From UBA1479 sp963976055 (lineage in GTDB: Bacteria; Pseudomonadota; Alphaproteobacteria; Rhodospirillales; Casp-alpha2), in contig CAXBJB010000004.1 in assembly GCA_963976055.1 (NCBI GenBank), positions 124,001 through 188,000 on the forward strand: 64,000 nt of DNA. Direction: 5' to 3'. Made by a program: the position numbers and the translations under genes. Positions 16,513 through 25,440 of this stretch are shown piece by piece. The notes beneath the pieces are model-generated. The model searched no databases. It was not told where the DNA came from and was given only the letters and a program-made list of their open reading frames with translations. Each line of letters opens with the position of its first letter. Position 1 is the first letter of the stretch.

Positions 16513-17241
16513 TTATGTCCCCGCGGCGACGCCTTCCAGCCAGTCCACCAGATCATCCACCACATGATGGATATGCCCGCCGTCGGCGCCGTCGTTGGCC
16601 CAGGTGACGCCGGTCGTCCCAACTGGCCGCACCCAGACGGTGGTCATGCCCATGGCATAGGCGGGGGCCAGGTTGCGGGCCATGTCCTCGACCATCACCG
16701 CGCGGGCCGGGTCGATGCCGTGGGCTTCCGTCATCTTGACGTAGACATGGGGGGCGGGCTTGGGCTCGTAGTCGGAGGCGACGATGTCGAACACGGCGTC
16801 GAAATGCCGGCGCACGCCCAGTTTGTCCATGACCCGTTCCGCATGGGGCACGTCGCCGTTGGTGAAGATGATCTTGCGTCCCGGAAGCCTCTCCAGCGCC
16901 GCGTCCAGGCGCGGCGACGGGGCGACCGGATCAAGGTCGATGTCGTGCACGGCGTTCATGAAGGCCACGGGATCGACGCCGTGCAGGGTCATCAGGCCGC
17001 GCATGGTCGTGCCGTGTTCGCGGAAATAGGTTTTCTGCAACGCCCGCGCCTGTTCCAGCGGCAGGTCGAACAGCCCGGCCACATAGCGCGTGATGTTCCA
17101 GTCGACCTGATCGAACAGGCGGCAGGACGCGGGATAGAGCGTGTTGTCCAGGTCGAACACCCAGCAGTCGGCGGCGGCCATGCTGTCGAGGGGCGGTTTT
17201 GACGCCGCCGGCGGGACGGTCGGGGTTTGGTCTTCGGTCAT
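16513..17241 (-). CDS. Pyrimidine 5'-nucleotidase (HAD superfamily, SDT1-like)
   Basis: 242 residues. The HAD motif I is VFDLDNTLYPAS with nucleophile Asp near residue 29, motif II is KIIFTNGDVPH, and motifs III/IV appear as EPKPAPHVYVKM and MVEDMARNLAPAYAMGM. The DxDNTLYP form of motif I marks the pyrimidine-nucleotidase subgroup, which dephosphorylates UMP/CMP-like nucleotides. It lies 88 bases upstream of dapD on the same strand and may share its transcript. Confidence 0.88.
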   Translation of the reverse strand: MTEDQTPTVPPAASKPPLDSMAAADCWVFDLDNTLYPASCRLFDQVDWNITRYVAGLFDLPLEQARALQKTYFREHGTTMRGLMTLHGVDPVAFMNAVHDIDLDPVAPSPRLDAALERLPGRKIIFTNGDVPHAERVMDKLGVRRHFDAVFDIVASDYEPKPAPHVYVKMTEAHGIDPARAVMVEDMARNLAPAYAMGMTTVWVRPVGTTGVTWANDGADGGHIHHVVDDLVDWLEGVAAGT

Positions 17242-17385
17242 GGCCCTTTATAGAATATCGGCGGCCTCGGCGCGCAAGGGTCTTTTCACGGCATGGGGTG
17301 TGACGCTGGCCGCTTGGCTATCGGCGCCGGTCGGGTAATATTCCCCCCGACGGCCGGAACAGGGCCCGAGGAGGAGACAGCCTAA

Positions 17386-18678
17386 GTGACCACCCAATAC
17401 GGCAAGGAAGCGGACCTGGCCAAGAACGGCAAGCTGGAAGAGCGCCGGCGCCTGGCCGCCTCCATGACGACCAAGCCCGAAATTCTCTATTACATGGCCA
17501 AGGACGGCGACCCGGACGTGCGCAAGGCGCTGGCCGGCAATACGGCCACGCCCATGCAGGCCGACAGTCTGCTGGCCAAGGACGGCGACCCCGAGGTCCG
17601 CGCCACCCTGGGCCAGAAGATTTCCCAGATGATGCCGGAACTGACGGATAAGCAGAAGACCAAGGTCCGGCGCTGGGCGACGGACACGCTGGAGGACATG
17701 TCGCGCGACCAGGCGCTGCGCGTGCGCCATCTTTTGGCCGAGACTTTGAAGGAAATGACCTCGGCCCCGCCGGCGGTGATCCGCCAACTGGCCCGCGACA
17801 CGGACGCCATGGTCGCCAACCCGGTGATCGAATTCTCGCCGGTGCTGACCGACAAGGACCTGGCGACGATCATCGCCGAGGGCGCCAACACGGCCCGGCT
17901 CAAGGCCGTGGCCCGGCGCAAGCAGGTCTCCGAGGCCGTGTCCGACGCCATTGTCGAGACCGGCGACGTCGAGGCGACGGCGGAGCTGTTGAAGAACCCG
18001 GGGGCGCGGATTTCCGAAGGCACCCTGGACAAGATCGCCGACCGCGCGGAAGGCCATCCGGAACTGCATGAACCGCTCGTCGCGCGGCCGGGCCTGTCCG
18101 ACAAGGCGGCCAAGCGGCTGGCCGAATATGTCGCCGACAGCCTGATCGATACCCTGCTGGCGCGCAACGACATCTCGTCGGAACTCGCCGATCAGGTGCG
18201 CGCCGTGGTCATGGCGCGGCTGGCCGCCGGCGACGGGCCGCCGCCCGATGCGGCGGCGGACGGCGGCGTCGGAGGAGCCGGCAGCGGCCCCGGCGCGCTG
18301 GAGCCGGAACCGGAGCGCCTGACCCGCGACGAGGCCCTGGAACTGGCCCGCGACATGAACAAGAAGGGCCAGCTGACCGAAGGCGTGATCTACGACGCCA
18401 TCGGGCGCAAGGATCGCAACATGGCCATGGCGGCGCTGGCCGTATTGTCCGACACCAAGATGGCGGCGGTGGTCAAGGCCTTCGCCACCAATTCGGCCAA
18501 GGGCATCGTGTCTTTGGTGTGGGAGGCCGGATGTTCGCCCAAGCTGGCGGTCGACCTGCAACAGGGCCTGGGCAACGTCGCCCCGGTCGAAATCATCCGC
18601 CCGTCGTCAAAGGCCGCCTACGGTCTGTCGGAAGCGGAAATGGCTTGGCAGCTTGAATTCCTGCGCGACATGGCGTGA
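17386..18678 (+). CDS. DUF2336 domain protein
   Basis: 430 residues from a GTG start, with GAGGAG about 12 bases upstream. The protein is almost wholly alpha-helical and made of HEAT-like repeats of the form AKDGDPDVRKALAGN, AKDGDPEVRATLGQ and ARDTDAMVANPVIEF, which is the DUF2336 type common in Rhodospirillales and Caulobacterales. A low-complexity Gly/Ala/Pro linker near residue 285 separates the N-terminal repeats from a C-terminal helical part ending AEMAWQLEFLRDMA. Function unknown; no catalytic residues. It is divergent from the nucleotidase gene. Confidence 0.85.
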   Translation: MTTQYGKEADLAKNGKLEERRRLAASMTTKPEILYYMAKDGDPDVRKALAGNTATPMQADSLLAKDGDPEVRATLGQKISQMMPELTDKQKTKVRRWATDTLEDMSRDQALRVRHLLAETLKEMTSAPPAVIRQLARDTDAMVANPVIEFSPVLTDKDLATIIAEGANTARLKAVARRKQVSEAVSDAIVETGDVEATAELLKNPGARISEGTLDKIADRAEGHPELHEPLVARPGLSDKAAKRLAEYVADSLIDTLLARNDISSELADQVRAVVMARLAAGDGPPPDAAADGGVGGAGSGPGALEPEPERLTRDEALELARDMNKKGQLTEGVIYDAIGRKDRNMAMAALAVLSDTKMAAVVKAFATNSAKGIVSLVWEAGCSPKLAVDLQQGLGNVAPVEIIRPSSKAAYGLSEAEMAWQLEFLRDMA

Positions 18679-18682
18679 CGGG

Positions 18683-19036
18683 CTACTCCCGCCCGTAATG
18701 CTTGGTCAGGTAGTCGAGGACCAGTTTGCGCGGTTCGGCTTCCAAGGGCTCCATTTCCTGTTCGGCGACCATCCACTTCAGGACTTCGTCCCAGGACGCC
18801 CGGTCGAGCCCCTGCTGCTTGACGATGGCCAGCGAATGGCAGGCCTGGCACACGTAGAAGACCTCTTCCCGGCCGGGGTCTTCGGGTAGCCCCTGCCATT
18901 CATCCTCTTCCTGGGCGGCGGGTTGTTGCGCGGATTTCGGGATGGGTTCGGCGGCCGGCGCGGGCGGGGAGAATGCTCCCCACCCGGCCAGCACGGCTGC
19001 GGCAAGCGCGGCCCGTAGGATCGTCATGGTGTGCAT
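18683..19036 (-). CDS. sorB: Monoheme c-type cytochrome, SorB-like subunit
   Basis: 117 residues with a signal peptide (TILRAALAAAVLAGWGAF, cleavage near AAA-E) and one heme-binding CQACH at 63-67, then a possible Met ligand in WMVAEQEMEPL. Size and position directly behind a sulfite-oxidase-type gene, with a gap of 3 bases, match the small periplasmic cytochrome subunit of SorAB sulfite dehydrogenases, which takes electrons from the molybdenum subunit. The subunit name is inferred from context. Confidence 0.8.
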   Translation of the reverse strand: MHTMTILRAALAAAVLAGWGAFSPPAPAAEPIPKSAQQPAAQEEDEWQGLPEDPGREEVFYVCQACHSLAIVKQQGLDRASWDEVLKWMVAEQEMEPLEAEPRKLVLDYLTKHYGRE

Positions 19037-19039
19037 GCG

Positions 19040-20377
19040 TCAGGAAGCGTAGACCGAAACCCGGTGCATGGCGTTGTTGGCGTAACCTTTGGGGTTCCAG
19101 GCGACGGCGAAGGGCTGCATGCGGCCCTTGTCGTCCGTGGCCCGGGCCCAGATCTCGTAATACCCTTCCTGGGGCAGTTTCACGGTCTGGGTGAAGCGCT
19201 GCCAGGCATAGGCATTGGCCGGATCTGCCAAGTTGGCCTTGATCCAGGTGGCGCCGAAGTCGATGGAGATTTCGACCGAGGACACCTTGCCCTCGCCGAC
19301 CCAAGCATGACCGCGGATTTGCACCGAACGGTCGCCCTTCGGCAGTTTCACGCCCGTTTCCGGGAAGGTAATCAGCGACTTCACGGGCATGGTTTCGAGG
19401 AACACCATCTTCTTCTTGTCGACCTTTTCGCCGGGCGCCACGGGATGCGGCGGCAGGCGGTAGGCGTCGCCGGTCATCTTGGGTCCGTCGTGGACGACGT
19501 TGCGCAGTTCCATGCGGGTGAACCACTTGTGCGAGACCGAACCCGGATAGCCGGGGATCAGCAGGCGCAGGGGTGCGCCGTTCATGGGATGGATGGCCTC
19601 GCCGTTCATGGCCCAGGCGATCATGTTGGCCTCGTCCCAGGCCTTGGCGACCGGCACTCCGCGCGAGATCGGCAGCTTGCCTTCCTTGCCCGAAAGATGC
19701 ATGTCGGCGCCGTAATGAGCGGTGTAGACGGCATCCTTCTTGACGCCCGCGGCCTTCAAAACGTCGACTAGGCGCACCCCGGTCCATTCGGCGCAGCCGA
19801 CGGCGCCCAGGGACCATTGGTTGCCCTTGGCCTTGGGGTCGAAAAAGGCACGGCCGTTGCCGCCGCATTCCAACCACACCCGGCGGGTCAGGTTCGGGAA
19901 CTTGGCCTTCAGTTCGGCGATGGTGAATTTCAGCGGGTTATCGACGAAGCCGTCGATGGTGACGGTCCAGTTGTCCGGGCTCATGTCGGTCGGCAGGAGG
20001 CCGTTATTGCGGATGAAGTGGCGCGACGTCGGCGTCACCTCGTCGTCCAGCAGGTGCGCCGGCGTTTCGGCGTTGACCGGCCGGTCATTGAGAATCGTCA
20101 ATCCGTCCTTGCCCTCGATCTTCAGGTCCTTGGCCGAGGCCAGGGCCTCCGGGATGAAGCCGGACGGCATGTTGCGATGGAACGGGATGGCGGTGCCGAT
20201 CAGCGCCCCCATGGTCGCGAGGCCGGCCCCTTTCAGGAAACCGCGGCGGTCTTTGTGCGGCACCCGTCCGAACACCACTTCGTCGGCCTTTTCAGGGTTG
20301 TCCGTGTAAAGCTGGAAGAGATCCGCTTCCGCGCCGCTTTCGCGCGGCAAGTCGGAAGGAGAATTGTCCTTAGGCAT
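19040..20377 (-). CDS. sorA: Sulfite oxidase / sulfite dehydrogenase molybdenum subunit (SorA-like)
   Basis: 445 residues. A twin-arginine signal (DRRGFLKGAGLATMGALIG) begins near residue 43, unusually deep because about 40 hydrophilic residues precede it. The molybdopterin domain has the Mo-ligand Cys171 in WLECGGNGRAFFD and the blocks VGCAEWTGVRLVDVL and IPGYPGSVSHKWFTRMEL; a C-terminal dimerisation domain ends GYANNAMHRVSVYAS. It oxidises sulfite to sulfate in the periplasm and passes electrons to the cytochrome encoded next. A probable ECF-type promoter stands upstream at 20448-20474. Confidence 0.9.
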   Translation of the reverse strand: MPKDNSPSDLPRESGAEADLFQLYTDNPEKADEVVFGRVPHKDRRGFLKGAGLATMGALIGTAIPFHRNMPSGFIPEALASAKDLKIEGKDGLTILNDRPVNAETPAHLLDDEVTPTSRHFIRNNGLLPTDMSPDNWTVTIDGFVDNPLKFTIAELKAKFPNLTRRVWLECGGNGRAFFDPKAKGNQWSLGAVGCAEWTGVRLVDVLKAAGVKKDAVYTAHYGADMHLSGKEGKLPISRGVPVAKAWDEANMIAWAMNGEAIHPMNGAPLRLLIPGYPGSVSHKWFTRMELRNVVHDGPKMTGDAYRLPPHPVAPGEKVDKKKMVFLETMPVKSLITFPETGVKLPKGDRSVQIRGHAWVGEGKVSSVEISIDFGATWIKANLADPANAYAWQRFTQTVKLPQEGYYEIWARATDDKGRMQPFAVAWNPKGYANNAMHRVSVYAS

Positions 20378-20447
20378 GATGCTTCCCCAATCTGTCGGTT
20401 CATTGGCGGCTGGATTTTCTTTGTTGGTTTCCAGCCTCGACAGAAGG

Positions 20448-20475
20448 AAACGCGCCGGCGGGCGTGTTTATTCCC
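20448..20475 (-). promoter_or_regulatory. Candidate ECF-sigma promoter of sorAB
   Basis: On the minus strand GGGAATAAA (20475-20467) is followed by CGTTT (20452-20448); between GGAAT and CGTTT lie 17 bases. This is the classical GGAAx...CGTT shape of ECF-sigma promoters. Transcription would begin about 65 bases before the sorA start codon. The ECF factor encoded just upstream is the obvious candidate to read it. No copy of GGAATAAA was found in front of the sigma gene itself. Confidence 0.5.
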
Positions 20476-20519
20476 ATGGAGGTAAAGTTTTTGTCCGCAG
20501 CAAAGCGGCGGGCGGCAGG

Positions 20520-21287
20520 TCAGGCGTTGCAGGGTGCGCTGTTGTCGCGGCTTTCGCGCAAGGCGATGCGGGTTTCCGCATCGAATGGCGCGTGGTGGCG
20601 GCTGCTGTCGTGCACGCTTTCCGCCAATTGGCCGAAGCGTCGGCTTTCCATGCCGTCGGACAGGATCAGGTAGTCGAGCCCGCCGACCCGCCAGCCGTAG
20701 GCTTCTTGGCCGGCGCGGGGTAACGGCTGCAGGGCTTCCGCCAGGCCGCCCCGCGACGGGAAGACAATCAGACTGACCTTGCATCCACGCGATCCCCGGT
20801 AGCCGGCGATCAGGGCCTGTTCGCCGTCGGCGAGCGTCCGAATCTCGGAATGGGTCAAGGTCAGGCGCGAGGCGGTCAGATCGGGCACATAGGCGCCGAG
20901 TAGGGCTGCCGCCTGGCGTGCGGGAACCAGGGCGCCCTCGGTGGCGGACCAAGTCTGGTGCGCGGTCCAGGCCTCGGTCAACCAGGACGCCTCGGCGGCC
21001 GGGCGTGCGTGGCCGTCGAGAAAGGCTGCTCCGCCGGCCAAAAGAACGAAAACGACCGTGGCGGCGGTTGCCGCCCGCAGAGGCCTGCGGTCCGGCTGGG
21101 GCAGGGCGATCCCGGGGGCTTCGAGCGAGTCAGCGACGGCTAGGCGCAGGCGGCTGAGCGCCGCGACCTCGCGCGCCAGCGCCGGATCGTTGGCAACGGC
21201 GCGCGCGACTTCGGCCGCCTGGGCAGCATCAAGCTCGCCGTCCACATAGGCGTTAAGCAGTTCAAAGGTCACTGGGCGGTTGCGCAT
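20520..21287 (-). CDS. Membrane-bound anti-sigma factor
   Basis: 255 residues. The N-terminal helix pattern ELLNAYVDGELDAAQAAEVA with NDPALAREVAAL is the anti-sigma domain; the zinc-binding HxxxCxxC of the classic form is absent. One membrane helix follows near residues 70-90 (ATAATVVFVLLAGGAAFLDG), then a periplasmic domain of about 160 residues. It starts 57 bases behind the ECF sigma gene and would hold that factor at the membrane. A periplasmic sensor domain beside a periplasmic sulfite dehydrogenase suggests response to an envelope or sulfur/oxidant signal (inference). Confidence 0.85.
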   Translation of the reverse strand: MRNRPVTFELLNAYVDGELDAAQAAEVARAVANDPALAREVAALSRLRLAVADSLEAPGIALPQPDRRPLRAATAATVVFVLLAGGAAFLDGHARPAAEASWLTEAWTAHQTWSATEGALVPARQAAALLGAYVPDLTASRLTLTHSEIRTLADGEQALIAGYRGSRGCKVSLIVFPSRGGLAEALQPLPRAGQEAYGWRVGGLDYLILSDGMESRRFGQLAESVHDSSRHHAPFDAETRIALRESRDNSAPCNA

Positions 21288-21344
21288 GTTTGGGCCAATT
21301 GTCCTATTCCGTCGCTTTCTTTTCTTGTATCCGGGCGGGCGCCG

Positions 21345-21872
21345 TCAATTCTTGTTTCGTTTCAGGGCGACGGGCAACTCGTGGACATTGCTGGCCCCGA
21401 CCGCGTCGAGAAGCGCGCGCCGCGCCCGGCTAATTCGGCTCATGACCGTGCCGGTCGGAACCTCCAGCAGAACCGCGGTCTCCGCATAACTCAGCCCGAC
21501 CATGTCGATCAGGGCGATGATCTCGCGCTGCGGGCGCGGCAGCTTCGCCATCTCCAGCTTTACGGTCAAGGCAGTGATAAAACGCTCATCCCCCTGCCAA
21601 AATTCCGTCTCTGCTCGGTTTTTCTCCGTTTCGGCCTGGGCATGGGTATCGCGGGTGCGGCGCCGGCGGATTTGGTCGAAGAACGCGTTGCGCAGGATGC
21701 GGAACAGCCAAGCGCGGAACGCGGCCTCGTCTTTCGGCACGTTACGCGCGGTCAGTGCGCGAAGCGCACAGTCCTGCACGAGATCCTCCGCCTGATGTCT
21801 GTCGCCGGTCAGGCTCAGGGCGTAACCGAACAACCGGGGCAGATAACCTGAAATCCGTGTCCGCGTCGCCAC
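21345..21872 (-). CDS. ECF-family RNA polymerase sigma factor
   Basis: 175 residues from GTG 21872, chosen because GGGAGGAT stands 8 bases upstream and the protein then begins like other ECF factors (MATRTRISGYLPRLFGYALSL in pieces). Region 2 reads GDRHQAEDLVQDCALRAL and AFRAWLFRILRNAFFDQIRR; region 4 reads LPRPQREIIALIDMVGLSY and VPTGTVMSRISRARRAL. Upstream ATGs at 21908 and 21902 are possible but lack a ribosome site. The next genes are its anti-sigma factor and sorAB. Confidence 0.93.
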   Translation of the reverse strand: MATRTRISGYLPRLFGYALSLTGDRHQAEDLVQDCALRALTARNVPKDEAAFRAWLFRILRNAFFDQIRRRRTRDTHAQAETEKNRAETEFWQGDERFITALTVKLEMAKLPRPQREIIALIDMVGLSYAETAVLLEVPTGTVMSRISRARRALLDAVGASNVHELPVALKRNKN

Positions 21873-21981
21873 GGCACCGTATCCTCCCAAGATTGGCAGC
21901 ATGAGCATTGCGCAATCAGGGTGACCGGGCAAGGGGGCATGGCGAATATCGGAGACGAATGGCCCCGTTCGGCAGGATGTT

Positions 21982-22893
21982 CTAATCCGGCAGGATGATC
22001 GTGCCGGCGCCGTGTTCCGTGAACAGTTCGACCAAGACCGCATGCGCCACCCGGCCGTCGGAGATGACGGCACCGCCGACCCCGGCCAGGACCGCGTCGA
22101 TGCAGGTTTCCACCTTGGGGATCATGCCGCCGGAAATGGTGCCGTCGGCGATTGCCTTGCGCGCATTGGACACCTTCAGTTCGGGGATCAGATTGCCGTT
22201 GCCGTCAAGCACGCCGGACACGTCGGTCAGCATGATCAGGCGCTTGGCATGGGTGGCGCCGGCGATGGCGCCGGCCGCCGTGTCGGCGTTGATGTTCAGG
22301 GTCTCGCCCTTGGGGCCGACGCCGATCGGCGCGATGACCGGGGTGATGTCCGATTCCTCGAAGGCTTCCAGCACGTGCGGGTTGATTTCCCGGGGCTCGC
22401 CGACCAGGCCGAGATCGAGAATGCGCTCGATGTTCGATTCCGGGTCCTTCTTGGTGCGGCGCAGCTTGTCGGCCATGATCAGGTTGCCGTCCTTGCCGCA
22501 CAGGCCCACGGCCATGCCGCCGGCGGCGTTGATGCGGGTGACGATTTCCTTGTTGATGGACCCGGCCAGGACCATTTCGACGACCTTCACCGTGTCCTCG
22601 TCGGTCACGCGCAGGCCGTCGACGAACTTACTTTCGATGGCCAGCCGTTCCAGCATGGCGCCGATCTGCGGCCCGCCGCCGTGCACGACGACCGGGTTGC
22701 TGCCGCATTGCCGCAGCAGCACCACGTCGCGGGCGAACACGTTGGCCATTTCCTCGTCGCCCATGGCATGGCCGCCGTATTTGATGACCACGGTCTGGCC
22801 CGAATATCGGCGCATGTAGGGCAGCGCCTCGGACAGCACGTTGGCCTGGGTCAGCCATTTATCGGCGATGGAGCGTTTTTTGTCGTCGGTCAT
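21982..22893 (-). CDS. argB: Acetylglutamate kinase
   Basis: 303 residues of the amino-acid kinase fold. Visible blocks are VIKYGGHAMGDEEM (nucleotide loop), VVHGGGPQIGAMLERLAI, NINADTAAGAIAGA, LIMLTDVSGVLDG and the terminal GAVISDGRVAHAVLVELF. It phosphorylates N-acetylglutamate, the second step of arginine synthesis; the GGHAM and HGGGPQI loops suit the arginine-inhibited group, but inhibition cannot be read directly. It follows engB on the minus strand, 51 bases on, as in many alphaproteobacteria. Confidence 0.98.
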   Translation of the reverse strand: MTDDKKRSIADKWLTQANVLSEALPYMRRYSGQTVVIKYGGHAMGDEEMANVFARDVVLLRQCGSNPVVVHGGGPQIGAMLERLAIESKFVDGLRVTDEDTVKVVEMVLAGSINKEIVTRINAAGGMAVGLCGKDGNLIMADKLRRTKKDPESNIERILDLGLVGEPREINPHVLEAFEESDITPVIAPIGVGPKGETLNINADTAAGAIAGATHAKRLIMLTDVSGVLDGNGNLIPELKVSNARKAIADGTISGGMIPKVETCIDAVLAGVGGAVISDGRVAHAVLVELFTEHGAGTIILPD

Positions 22894-22944
22894 GGGGTGG
22901 GAACCTAATGCATTATCCGAAATATTTGAAGCATCCGTAACGGT

Positions 22945-23631
22945 TTAGACCGCTTCGGCGGGCAATGCCAGCGCCGCCAGTTCGGCGCGCAACTCTTCGA
23001 TGCCGCGGCTTTTGAAGGAACTGGTCCGCATGATCACCGGATGGGCGGCCGTATGTTTGGCCAATTCCTTTTCCGTCTCGGCGACCAATCTGTCCAGGTC
23101 GTCCGCCTTCACCTTGTCGCATTTGGTCAGGACGATCTGATAAACCTGGGCGGCGGCGTCAAGCAGGGCCATGACCTCGCGGTCGGTCGCCTTCAGCCCG
23201 TGCCGCGCGTCGATCAGCACGCAGGTGCGGCGCAATTCCTGGCGGCCCTTGAGATAGGAATTGACCAGCTTGGTCCAGTTCTTGACCTCGCCCTTGGGCG
23301 CCTTGGCATAGCCGTAGCCGGGCAGGTCGGCCAGCATCAGGCGCTTGCCGAGATCGAAGAAATTGATCTGCTGCGTGCGGCCCGGGGTGTTGGACGTGCG
23401 GGCCAGGTCCTTGCGCCCGGTCAGGGCGTTGATCAGCGACGACTTGCCGACGTTGGACCGCCCGGCGAAGGCGATTTCCGGCAGCGGGCTGTCCGGTACC
23501 TGGGCCAGGCTGGCCGCGCCCAGCAGGAACGTCGCTTCCTTGGCGAACAGAAGCCGCCCGTTCTCCATCAGGGTCGCATCGGCCTCGGCCCCGGAATCCA
23601 CGCCGGGCGTAATGTCTCCCGGCTCTGTCAT
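22945..23631 (-). CDS. engB: Ribosome biogenesis GTP-binding protein EngB/YsxC
   Basis: 228 residues with the TrmE-Era-EngA-type GTPase motifs in order: G1 GRSNVGKSSLIN, G2 near TSNTPGRTQ, G3 DLPGYGYAKA, G4 LTKCDK and G5 RTSSFKSRGIEEL. An acidic 40-residue N-terminal lead precedes the domain. It acts in large-subunit assembly. It lies 31 bases behind yidC, in the conserved rpmH-rnpA-yidD-yidC-engB order. Confidence 0.97.
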   Translation of the reverse strand: MTEPGDITPGVDSGAEADATLMENGRLLFAKEATFLLGAASLAQVPDSPLPEIAFAGRSNVGKSSLINALTGRKDLARTSNTPGRTQQINFFDLGKRLMLADLPGYGYAKAPKGEVKNWTKLVNSYLKGRQELRRTCVLIDARHGLKATDREVMALLDAAAQVYQIVLTKCDKVKADDLDRLVAETEKELAKHTAAHPVIMRTSSFKSRGIEELRAELAALALPAEAV

Positions 23632-23662
23632 GGATCGGTGCTCCTCGTGCGGGTGACGGCGA

Positions 23663-25435
23663 TCAGGCCTTGACGCCCATCTTGCGCATGATGACCCATT
23701 GCTGGGCGATGGACAGCAGGTTGTTCCAGGTCCAGTAGATCACCAGACCGGCCGGGAACTTGGCCAGCAGGAAGGTGAACACCACGGGCAGGAACATCAT
23801 GATCTTGGCCTGGGTCGGGTCCGTCGGCTGCGGGTTCAGCTTCTGCTGTAGGAACATGGAAATGCCCATCAGCAGCGGCCACACGCCGAGGTGCAGAACG
23901 TCGGGCGGGGTCCAGGCGATGGCGCCGAACAGGGTGAAGAGGTTCGTGGGATCGGGCGCCGACAGGTCCTGAATCCAGCCGTAGAACGGCGCGTGGCGCA
24001 TTTCGATGGTCACGAATAGCACCTTGTAGAGCGCGAAGAACACGGGAATCTGCAACAGGATCGGCAGGCAGCCCGACGCGGGGTTGGTGCCCTCGCGCTT
24101 GTAGAGCCCCATCATTTCCTCGTTCAGCTTGACCTTGTCGTCGCCGTAACGCTCGCGCAGCTTGACCATCTCCGGCTGCAGCTTCTTCATCTTGCTCATG
24201 CTCTCGTAGGACTTGTTGGCAAGCGGGAAGAAGGCGAGCTTGATGCCCACGGTCAGCAGAAGGATGGCGAGGCCCAGGTTGCCGACATGAACTTCCAGCC
24301 AGAGCAGGCCATAAAAGATCGGCCGCGTCAGGAAGTAGAACCAGCCCCAGTCGATGGCCAGATCGAAGCGCTCAATACCCAGGCTTTCCTCGTAGCCGTC
24401 GAGAATCTTGACCTGCTTGGCGCCGGCGAACAGCCGGTTTTCCGCGGTGTTGGTGGCACCCGGCGCGATTGTCACGCCGGTGCCCAGGAAGTCGACCTGA
24501 TAGGTGTCGACCACGCCGGCCTTGCGGTAGACGTAGCGCTTGGTGACTTCGGCGTCCTTGTTGGGGACCAAAGCCGTCAGCCAGTATTTGTCGGTGATGC
24601 CGATCCAGCCGCCCGTGCCGGTGCTGCTTTCCAGCTTCTTTTCCTGAAGGTCGTCGTAATCGACTTCCGTCAGTTCGCCGTTGTTCACGCCGAGCAGGCC
24701 CTCGTGCAGGATGTAGAAGCCCGAGGTTTCCGGCGTGCCCTGGCGCGACACCAAGCCGTAGGGAAACAGTTCGACCGGGTTCGCACCCTTGTTGGCGACG
24801 GCCTGGGTGATCTTGAACATGAAGTTCTTGTCGATCTCGTAGGTGCGCGAGAACACCAGCCCCTGGCCGTTGTCCCAGGTCAGGGTGACCGGCGCGTCCG
24901 GGGTCAGGGTGCGGGTGGACGCCGTCCATACCGTGTCCGCGTCGGGCACCTTGGCGGCCTTCGCGCCGTTCTTGGCGGCGGCCGCGATCCAGCCGAACTC
25001 GGCGAAATAGGCGTTGTTGACGCCGCGCGGGTTCAACAGCGTGATCGGCTTACTGCCCTTGTCCTGGGTTTCGAAAAAGTCGGCCAGGATCAGGTCGTCG
25101 ATGCGCCCGCCCTTGAGCGTGATCGAGCCCTTCAGGCGCGGCGTGTTGATGGCGACGCGGGGGCTGGCGGCCAGAACCTGGGCGCGGCTCGCCTGGGGCG
25201 ACATATCGGGCGCTTTGGCGGTGGCACCCGGGGCCTGGGGCGGCACGGCCAGGCCGTCGCCCGGCGCGGCGGGGGCTTGGCCCGCGGCCGGCGCGGGCGT
25301 TTGGCCCGGTTGCGCGGTCGTGGTGGTCTCGGCGACCTGCGGCGGCGGCGCGGTATTCTTGAAGTACAGTTCGAAGCCCAACAGGACGGCCACCGAAAGG
25401 ACCACGGCCAGGATCAGGTTTTTGTTTTCGATCAT
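23663..25435 (-). CDS. yidC: Membrane protein insertase YidC
   Basis: 590 residues. The first helix (NLILAVVLSVAVLLGFELYF) is followed by an Ala/Pro-rich linker, the large periplasmic domain (about residues 75-360) and the five-helix insertase core beginning FDLAIDWGWFYFLTRPIFYGLLWL (split), with KKLQPEMVKLRERYGDD in the cytoplasmic coiled coil and a hydrophilic Arg-bearing groove in the core. It inserts membrane proteins alone or with SecYEG. It lies 5 bases from yidD; the start fits the MIENKNLI form common in the class. Confidence 0.98.
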   Translation of the reverse strand: MIENKNLILAVVLSVAVLLGFELYFKNTAPPPQVAETTTTAQPGQTPAPAAGQAPAAPGDGLAVPPQAPGATAKAPDMSPQASRAQVLAASPRVAINTPRLKGSITLKGGRIDDLILADFFETQDKGSKPITLLNPRGVNNAYFAEFGWIAAAAKNGAKAAKVPDADTVWTASTRTLTPDAPVTLTWDNGQGLVFSRTYEIDKNFMFKITQAVANKGANPVELFPYGLVSRQGTPETSGFYILHEGLLGVNNGELTEVDYDDLQEKKLESSTGTGGWIGITDKYWLTALVPNKDAEVTKRYVYRKAGVVDTYQVDFLGTGVTIAPGATNTAENRLFAGAKQVKILDGYEESLGIERFDLAIDWGWFYFLTRPIFYGLLWLEVHVGNLGLAILLLTVGIKLAFFPLANKSYESMSKMKKLQPEMVKLRERYGDDKVKLNEEMMGLYKREGTNPASGCLPILLQIPVFFALYKVLFVTIEMRHAPFYGWIQDLSAPDPTNLFTLFGAIAWTPPDVLHLGVWPLLMGISMFLQQKLNPQPTDPTQAKIMMFLPVVFTFLLAKFPAGLVIYWTWNNLLSIAQQWVIMRKMGVKA

Positions 25436-25440
25436 TCGTT

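Noticed and set aside
17248..18561. 437-codon minus-strand frame opposite the DUF2336 gene
   Set aside because: His/Gln/Arg/Gly-rich shadow without ribosome site; the plus-strand gene has clear repeats.
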